This document shows, in pieces, positions 8,414-18,100 of a DNA stretch of 64,000 nucleotides; the stretch's first letter is position 1, and every line of letters begins with the position of its first letter. Origin of the DNA: Shewanella denitrificans OS217 (lineage in GTDB: Bacteria; Pseudomonadota; Gammaproteobacteria; Enterobacterales; Shewanellaceae); NCBI RefSeq assembly GCF_000013765.1, contig NC_007954.1:4216001-4280000 (forward strand). The letters are read 5' to 3'. Under the pieces are notes generated by a model. It worked only from the letters and a program-made list of their open reading frames with translations, was not told the DNA's origin and did no database searches. The position numbers were made by a program, and so were the translations under genes.

Positions 8414-8690
8414 AATAGCAATCACATTAATTATTTGATCTATCAGAGCGCCTCAAGCTTTTCAATTCAAGGCGCATTAATGCAGTAAGGGTTATTCCCT
8501 TTCAAATTAATGCAACGATGACGAGGAACGTTTGATACGCTCCCAAGATGCTGGTTTAAAAGGGGATTTCTCTGCGCTGAAGACTTTTTAAATAGCACCA
8601 CTATGCCTTCAAGCCTCTGCCATGATTAATCCCCTTTGAATCCCCTTTGAATTCCCGCTGAATGACCAGATAATTAATACGATTGGTATA
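8414..8690 (-). repeat. MITE-like dispersed repeat, copy 1
   Basis: A 277-bp non-coding element that is the reverse complement of a second copy at 56722-57000. Its ends are imperfect terminal inverted repeats related to ATACCAATCGTATTAATTA: atagcaatcacattaatta on the left and taattaatacgattggtat on the right. Shared internal blocks include cagagcgcctcaagcttttc, gcattaatgcagtaagggtt and aaaggggatttctctgcg. Near 8630-8650 this copy has a small internal duplication of aatcccctttg. It carries no transposase. Confidence 0.85.
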
Positions 8691-8814
8691 ACTCATCGGT
8701 TCAGGCTCTACACCTACTCACGTCGACTTTATTACTTCCTTGCCAGAACGGCCATCCTAAACGAGTTTCACTTAGTGAACTAGAAAATTTTATATCTCAC
8801 CATCAACACATTCG

Positions 8815-9033
8815 GTGTTTTTCAAGATAACCGTCACTTTTTGCTTATATATTAAGCTACGTTTCATACGGAGGAAGGACGTATTTATACCGCATTTAAT
8901 ACTAGAATATGAAAGTGTTGTGTTACATGTGCTCGAAGAGCATGTTTCTGCAGAATTCAACCGTTATTTGAGTTATGACAATGTGGGGTTTCATTCTGCT
9001 GAAGGCCAGATGATAAAGGTTCTAGGCCTCTAA
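8815..9033 (+). pseudogene. Possible remnant open frame (weak CHMI-like N-terminus)
   Basis: A 72-codon open frame. From about position 8900 the product reads PHLILEYESVVLHVLEEHVS, which faintly resembles the N-terminus of 5-carboxymethyl-2-hydroxymuconate isomerases, whose catalytic Pro follows the initiator Met. Here the Pro is internal, the rest of the roughly 115-residue fold is missing, and no good ribosome-binding site is visible. If related at all, it is a truncated remnant. The resemblance is short and may be coincidental. Confidence 0.2.
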
Positions 9034-9155
9034 ATAATCAAAAACTAAAATTGAAATATTTAGATTGTAATCTATGTGAATCATGACCCCCTACCTATCA
9101 GGTATCAGTTATCAGCTCAGTTATCTGCTCAGTTAAATAATATAGGATATTAATT

Positions 9156-12100
9156 TTGACTAACAAGAACGGTAAGGCATCACTTAATAAAATTACGACT
9201 TTAGTCGATACCCTGCTTGCCCATAAAAATAGCAAACAGCAATTAATATACTGCAACAATAGTAGTGATGAAGTCACTTCTGATTACCGACAACTCTATA
9301 GCCAGTCATTACAATTATTAGCACACCTTAATCATCTAGGTTTACGAAAAGGGGATCAGCTAGTTTTCCAATTAGAAGGTCTTCAACATTTTACGACAAC
9401 CTTTTGGGCGTGTATTCTGGGGGGGATAATCCCTGTGCCAATTTCTGTTGGCGCCAAAGATGACAGTTTAAAAAAAGTGTTTTCCGTCTGGGCACTTTTT
9501 AATAATCCCACCTTATGTTTTGACTCTCCCATATTACTGGAAAATCTTGAAAAATATTCTCAACGTACAGGATCACAAAGTGACTTTGCTAAAATAAGAG
9601 ATAAAGCACTTGATCTGTCTTTGCTACCAGTGAATTCCGATAAAAACCTTTCTAGCCTTATCTGCGATGTTAACCCCGATGATACCGCCTTTATTCAATT
9701 CTCCTCAGGCTCTACTGGCCAACCTAAAGGTGTGGTATTAACCCACAAAAATCTGGTAGCCAATACCAAAGCTCTTGCAAACTGTTCAGAGACGACAATC
9801 AAGGATGTCATGATCAGCTGGATGCCATTAACCCATGACATGGGACTGATTGCGGTTCATTTAACCGCGACCTTACTCGCCATCAAACAAGTGCTGATTG
9901 ATACCCGCACATTTATCAGAAGACCTTTATTATGGCTGGATAAAACATCACAGCATCAAGGCACTATGTTATTTACCCCGAATTACGGTTTAAATGCACT
10001 ATTACTGTCAATGAAAAAGCGTCAACCGGACTGGGATCTATCAAGCGTCAGGGTCATATTTAATGGTGCCGAACCTATTTCACTCACCTTAGCTAAGCAA
10101 TTTCTTGCCGCTATGGCCCCTTATGGATTAGCTCACAATAGCATGTATCCAGTATACGGGCTTGCAGAAGCCAGTGTTGGAGTCTCGGTCCCAAAACCAG
10201 GCGCCCCAATAAAAGCCCACTACCTTGATCGCACTAAGCTTAATTTTCAACAAGAAATTGTTCATGTCAGGCCCGATAACCCTGATGCCATTACCTTTAT
10301 TGAGGTAGGCACTGCGATTGACGAATGCGCGATTAAAATTGCCGATGCTGCTGGCAAGGATATACCGGACAACCACATAGGGTTAATCCACATAAAAGGA
10401 GCAAATGTTACCTCCGGCTATTTTCATAACCAGGAGGAAACACGCAGAGTACTACACCCAGATGGCTGGCTTAACACAGGTGATTTAGGCTTCATCAACA
10501 ACCAGCAGCTAACTATCACGGGGCGTGCCAAAGATTTGATTATTATCAATGGCCAAAATATTTATGCTCATGACATTGAACAAATGTGTGCTCACATACC
10601 TGAAATACAATTGCGCAATATTGTTGCCTGCAGCGTTTGCTTAAATAAAAACAATATAGAACAACTGGTTATATTTATACGTTATAAACAAAATCTTGAT
10701 GAGTTTACAAACGTAGCCGACAAGCTTAGACGTTATCTACAAACCAGTATGGGACTGAGTATTCATGCCTTGGTCCCCATTAACGATATACCTAAAACCA
10801 CTAGTGGAAAGGTTCAGCGCTTCCAACTTCAGCAAAATTTCATTAATGGTGATTATCAGCCCATACTTAATGAGATAAAACAACTGCAACAAACCCAGTC
10901 AAGCTCACAATTGCCACCAATGAGTGACGAAACACTTCACTATTATTTACACACAACACTAACAAAATTACTCGGTTATCAGGTAACAAATTATCATGAT
11001 AAATTAGCAGATCATGGTGTTGATTCGCTAAAAGTGGTTGAGTTTCATGCCGTACTGCAAGAGACATTAGCCATCGAGATACCTGTATCGTGCTTCTTTG
11101 ATTACCCAACCTTCACACAACTCGAAAACTTCCTACTAGAACAAGTCAAAGCTCAAACGAAGCCACCCGAAAACTTGCAACTTCCAGAGAGTAAATCAAT
11201 CCACCAAGAAAAAGAGGCCATTGCAATTATCGGTTTTGCAGGTCAATTCCCAGGAAGTCAGCAATCAAACGAAACTTTTTATAATAATCTTTATGAAGGT
11301 AAAGACCTTTGTTCAGAGATACCCAGCGACCGCTGGTGCAATAAATCATATTATGATCAAGCAAATACCCCTGGAAGTATAAAAACCCAAAAAGGTTATT
11401 TTCTTGATCAGGTTAATGAGTTTGATGCCAGTTTTTTCGGTATCACACCCGTTGAGGCCAAAGTAATGGACCCTCAGCAACGTTTACTGCTCACCGTTAG
11501 TCAGCATGCCATTGATAATGCTGGTATTAGAAATGAAAGCCTTAATGGTTCAAAAACTGCAGTTTACATTGCTATGGCAAACAGTGATTTTGCTCATCAG
11601 TCCTTCGAACAAAATCGCAGTTCAACGTTAAAAGAACATAGCTTAACCGGCAACATCGCCAGTATCGCTTCAGGTCGTATTTCTTATTATTACGGATTAA
11701 CGGGCCCCTGCCTTACCTTAGATACAGCTTGCTCCTCATCCTTAGTGGCTGTGGATCTTGCCTGTACCAGCTTACTAACCGGGCAAGCTGATCAGGCACT
11801 GGTTGGTGGCGTCAATTTAATACTAACGCCACAAGGTTATATTAGCCTTAGTAGGGTTAATGCACTTTCTGATGATGGAAAATGTAAAGTTTTCGATGAC
11901 AGTGCCAATGGTTACGGCCGTGGTGAAGGTTGCGCAATGCTAGTGCTTAAACGTCTATCGGATGCACAGCGAGATGGCGATTCTATTCGCGCGATTATTG
12001 CTGGTTCTTCAGTCAATCACGACGGAAAAAGCAGTGGTCTGACTGTACCTAATGGATTAGCACAACAGCAAGTTATCTGTGATGCTATGGCTCAAGCAAA

Positions 12101-15100
12101 GGTGGGAATTCATGATATTCACTATCTTGAGGCGCATGGAACCGGCACTAAGCTCGGCGACCCTCAGGAGCTTAATGCCTTAAGCAACATTTTTGAACAG
12201 CGTGCCGCTAACAATCCCTTACCCGTAGGATCTATAAAATCAAATATTGGCCACTTGGAAGCGGTTGCGGGTATCGCAGGAGTAATTAAACTTATCTTGT
12301 CAATGGAGCACGGTATTGTTCCGAAAAACTTACATTTAAACCAGTATAATCAGCTAGTGCCCTGGGACAAAATCCCCCTTAAGCCATTAAGTGAACACCA
12401 CTCGCTGGACAATACCCAAAAAATCACTTGTGGTATCAGCTCTTTTGGTCTGTCGGGTACCAACTCACATCTTATTCTACAAAACAATCCTATATCTGAA
12501 GCGATTGATATTGAAGATGATAAAGCCGGAATATTGATACTAACAGCCAAAACTCTAACGAGTTTACATCATTGTAAAAATCAATATATCGATTTTTTAA
12601 GCCATAGCCAGCATAGCACTCAGGACATTACGACGGTCAGCCAGCGTAACCAGCAAGATTACCCCTACCGCTTGGCGGTAGTGGGTAGCGATAACGCATC
12701 ACTTTTAGCGCAATTAACCCATGACACTTACCACTCTGCGCCAACAGAAAACCCAGGAAATATCGCTTTTATTTTTACAGGACAGGGATCGCAATACTTC
12801 AATATGGCGAAAGCGCTTCATCAACATTTTTCAGTTTTCAATATAGCCTTAGCTGAATGTGCCCAGCTATTTTCCCCTTATCTCAATAAGTCTATTGAAG
12901 ACGTATTATATCAAGACGGCTCTGAATTAATTGATAATACGTTATATGCACAACCCATCATTTTTTCTATCGGTTATGCACTGATAAAATTATTCGAAGA
13001 TTTCGGCATTAAACCCCAGTACGTATTAGGACATAGTATAGGACAATATACCGCAGCCTTAGCGGCTGGGGTATTAACCCTCCCAGACGCGGTTCATTTA
13101 GTCGCTAACCGGGCACTATTAATGAGCAAGGTCAAACTCCAGGGCGCCATGGTCGCTGTTGCCGCGCCAATTTCGATTATTCAGGACCTAGTCACAAAAC
13201 AAGGTAATAGCGTTGCGATTGCAGCAATTAATAGCCCTGTTGATGTCACTTTGAGTGGCAGTATCGCAGAGATCAATCTTATCATTGAGGCAATGATAGA
13301 CTTGGGGCTTCCTTATCGAGAATTGAAGGTCTCTCACGCCTTCCATTCACCCTTAATGCAATCCGTACTGGAGCCTTTTAGTCACGTTCTCGATGAAGTA
13401 ACACTGCATCCTCCGAAATTACCGATCGTCAGTGATTTGACTGGCTTTCTGACGACTCCGGGTAAACACAGTGAAATCACTCATAAAGATTATTGGCTCA
13501 CTCATATTTGCGATACCATCACCTTTAGTGCCGGACTCGACACCCTATCCAAACATGGCTGTCATGCTTTTGTCGAAATAGGAGGCACTGCAACGCTATC
13601 TGCTTTCGCCGCGAAAACCTTAAAATCACACTCAGACTTGCTTAATCTTGCCAGCCAACGGGGAGCGCTTAAGCCATCACTGGATACTTTTTATCAGACT
13701 TTAGCTGATTTATATGTCCATCATTATCCTGTGAACTGGAAGGCCATGGTGTCTCATCCATTAGGCAAAATTATTGATCTTCCCTATTATGGATTTGAGA
13801 AAACAACGTTCCCGATACATGCTGATGCCCTAGAGAGCACCTCGACGCAACCTACAAGGTCACGGGACAATACCCAGCCTCTGAAACCGATATCATTACC
13901 TTCTGTGGGGATCATAAATTCTCTAGCTCGATTGATTGAAGGTATTTCAGGCATCAAACTCGACCAGCAAAAACAACATCTGGACTTTCTCAATTTAGGG
14001 CTAGACTCCCTCATGCTAGCCAGATTAAAAAATGAGGTTTTTGAAGAGTTTAGCATTGACATCCCGTTGGCCTCTTTTTATGACCAATGCAGCAGTGGAG
14101 AAAAGCTGCACCACTATTTGTCTGAACGGGTCACCCTGCAACCAGAACCATTTAACACTCAACAACGGCAACCAGATGAACTACAGCACGTCTCATTATC
14201 GAATCCAGTCACCCCAGATAATGACATTGCGAATTTATTGAGCCAGCAGCTTCAAACCGTACAGGCGATATGCCAAGCACAACTGAATTATCTCGGCAAG
14301 GATAACATTACAAATTCAGAGCCATCCCAAGCAATACCGCCGTCACCAAGGACGGCTTATCCTGAAACCAATTTCAGGTTAACAAAATTTAGTGAGGATA
14401 AACTCTCAGATCCACAGCAAGCCTTCGTTAACCAGTTAATTAGCGAATATTGCATAAAAACCGCAAAGTCCAAGGCCTTCAGTCAGGATCACAAAGGTGA
14501 TTTTGCTCATTATCTGACAAGTCTTAATTTTCGTAAAACACTCAAAGAAGTTCTTTATCCCCTTGTGTCAAATGAAGCCGAGGGAGCCTATTTATGGGAT
14601 ATTGATAATAACAAGTATATTGATTTGGCCATCGGTTATGGTGTCCATTTCTTTGGTCACAAACCACAATTTGTTATCGATGCAGTCAAACAGCAAATGG
14701 ACAAAGGTTTTGTACTGAGCCCGCACTCATCATTACTAGGCGACGTCACTCAGCTGCTCAAAGAAATAACCGGTGTTGACCGCGTATCCTATTGTAACAC
14801 TGGGTCAGAAGCGGTAATGCTAGCACTGCGTATCGCCAGAACCCAGACTGGTCGCACTAAGATAGTCAAGTTTTCTGGCTCCTATCACGGTATTTATGAT
14901 GCCATACTGGCAGAAAATGATGAACAAGGCAGCTATCCAACCACCCCAGGAATAACTCTGGGCTCAGTGCAAGATACGATAGTACTCACTTATGGGGATC
15001 CCAAAGCACTGGAGATCATTGAGCAGCTGGGAACCGAACTCGCTGCCGTTTTGGTCGAGCCAGTACAGAGTCGCAATCCAGCGCTGCAACCCAAGACGTT

Positions 15101-18100
15101 TCTAGCACAGCTCAGAGCCCTAACTACAGCATCAGATACCGTGCTTATTTTCGATGAGATAATTACAGGGTTTAGATTACAGCCCGGTGGCGCCCAGGCA
15201 TTTTTTGATATTCAAGCCGACTTAGTCACCTACGGAAAAATCATTGGCGGCGGCTTACCCATAGGTATTGTCGCTGGAAAACGTCGCTTTATGGATGTGA
15301 TCGATGGAGGTCTCTGGCAGTATCAGGACGATTCAATTCCTCAAACTACCGCGACTTTTATCGCTGGAACTTTTGCAAATCATCCAATGGCATTGGCAGC
15401 TGCAAAATCTGTATTATTAGAAATAAAAGCTAAGGGAGCACTGTTATACCAGCAAACTAATGCCCTTACATTGTCACTGGTAACTCGACTTAATGATTAT
15501 TTCGCTGCTAACCAAGTGCCAATTGAAGTCAAGTGCTGTGGCCCCATATTCCGCTTTGAATCTTTTGGGCGCTATGCACTGGCGTTGCAACCCATTGAAA
15601 TGGATCTATTCTTTTATCTGATGATGACCAAAGGCATTTACACTTGGGAGCGTCGGATCTGTTTTATGTCCACTTGCCACACTCGAGTAGATATCGACAA
15701 TATTATCACTGCCGTCATCGATAGTATTAACGAACTTAGACAGGGTGGATTTACCTTTACCACTACAACTTCGCCCTTACCCCCGAAGGAGTCGCTGCGT
15801 AAATCCAGTCAGCAGCACTCTTTAATGAGCTCTGCACAAAAACGTCTGTTTACACTCAATAGCCTTAAGGGAGCAGAGCAAGCTTATCACCTATCGTATA
15901 TTGCAAAAATTAATGGCCCCATTGATGCTAACAGGGCACAACAGGCGTTAACATTATTATCTCAGCGTCATCAGAGTCTTAGGACAACCTTTGAGCTGTT
16001 AGAGGGTGAATTTATCCGCGTGGTTCACCCTGAGCTCCCTCCCCGCCTTGAACTGGCAACAGCAGAAACCTTAGCTCAGTCAAGTGACCATTTTTTCAGG
16101 CCTTTTGATCTAAAAAATGACGCCATGCTAAGGGCGAAATTAGTCAACCTAGCGCCCAATGAGCATGTCTTTATGCTCGATATCCACCATATTGCTGCCG
16201 ATGGTTACTCCGCTAACATTCTGTTTCAAGAGTTTATCAGTGCTTATAACAACAATAGCGATACGACGCTAGCGACTCCAAGTCAGTTTGAAGATTTTGT
16301 CAACTGGGAAACGGACTATTTGACTTCAACTAAATTCCAGTTAGACCGTCAGTATTGGCAACATAACCTTGCCAATTATACACAGACCACACAGTTACCA
16401 CTGGATCATCAACGACCTACACAGCAAACCTTCAACGGTCATACCCACTCATTTTCTTTATCACCAGCAAAAACGGCGCAATTAACCTCACTGGCTAAAC
16501 AATTAAATGTATCTCTATATATGTTATTGCTCAGCGGTTGCCACCTACTGCTCAGCAGACTCACGGGCAATAATGAAACTATCATTGGTGCTCCGGTGGC
16601 ATTGCGTCAACCCAAAGGCTTTAATCACATAGTGGGTATGCTGACCAATACAGTGGTGTACAAACATCGCCTCGACAACCACTATACCTTCGAAGATTTA
16701 GTACAAAGTGTCAAAGAAAATTGTCTAGGAGTGTATGCCCATCAAGAATATCCTTTTGATCAGCTAGTTTCACAACACTTTGAACAATCAGGCATGCGCC
16801 GTGATAGAAGCCGTAATCCATTATTTGATGTCAGTTTTGTGTTTGAACAAGCAGACGATCGAGTGCTGGCCATCCCTGAGCTTGAATTTATCCCACAAAC
16901 ATTGGCTCAAAAAGGGAGTGTTTATGACTTTTCCTTTGAGGTTATCGTACAGCAACAACAACTGAGCATTAATTTTCATTACAATCAAAATCTGTTTAAT
17001 TTAGCGACCATTGCCAATTGGGGAGACTTAACCCTGTTGTTGCTGGACAAGGTATTACAATCACCCAAGCAAAAACTTGAGCATATTCTGCCAATCTCCG
17101 TAGATATTCCTGCTGAACTCGAAGCTGAACAGCTGCTTGATTGGTCTGAAAGCGCTCACTTAATTGAGCGTTTCAATGCTGTAGCAAAACGTTACCCCAA
17201 CCATGTTGCGGTAAAATATCAAGATAAGACAATCAGCTATAAGCAGCTAGACCTGAAAAGCAACCAATTGGCCCACATGCTTAAAGAGCAATATAATATT
17301 TGCCCCAAAGAGCGCATTGCCGTTCAAGTTGAGTCAGGTGATTTTCTGATCTCAGCATTAATTGCGGTATTAAAACTCGGTTGCTGTTATATCCCCATTG
17401 ATCCTGATGCTCCAAGGGAAAAGGTTAATTACATCCTTAAAGATAGCGCGGCTAAAGTGCTACTCACTGAATCCCATCTCTCTCAGCAAGACTTTTATTC
17501 ACGTTGCGATCTAAACCGAGTAGATTACGCCGAATTCAGTCAGCAGCCACTTGTAACCGCAATAACAGCTGATACGTTGGCCTATATTATTTATACCTCC
17601 GGTACCACTGGCCGACCCAAGGGCGTTAAAATAAGCCATAGCTCACTGATGAACTATTGTCGCTGGCTTACTGGAAAATACGCTATAAACCATATGGATA
17701 GCAGTGTTTTACTGTCTTCATATGCTTTTGACTTAGGCTATACCTCTATGTGGGGTTGCTTACTGTCTGGCGCCTCTTTGCATCTACTCGATAAGGGTGC
17801 TCGGCAGGATATTAGCTTCGTACTGCATTATATTGCGCAGCAACACCTAACTTTTATCAAAATGACCCCTTCATTGTTTCAAGTCTTAGTCAATCACCAT
17901 GACTTCACCCCCGCACTAGGGTTAACACTTCGATTAATGATACTCGGCGGTGAAAAGCTCAGAGCTGATGATGTCGCCAATTATTTGCAATGCTTCAAAG
18001 AAACCGTATTTGTTAATCATTATGGTCCGACAGAAGCCACTATCGGTTGTATCACACGTGAGTTTAATGCCGCAACGTTTGAGCAATACCGTCACAACAT

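Larger units (their letters stand above)
8158..9155. other. Gene-poor ~1-kb region upstream of the NRPS-PKS cluster
   Basis: This AT-rich region separates DUF1801 from the biosynthetic cluster. It holds a possible 39-codon peptide gene, a MITE-like repeat (8414-8690) and a possible remnant open frame at 8815-9033. The cluster promoter must lie in the part nearest 9155, but I could not assign -35/-10 elements with confidence. No regulator gene is present. Confidence 0.7.
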
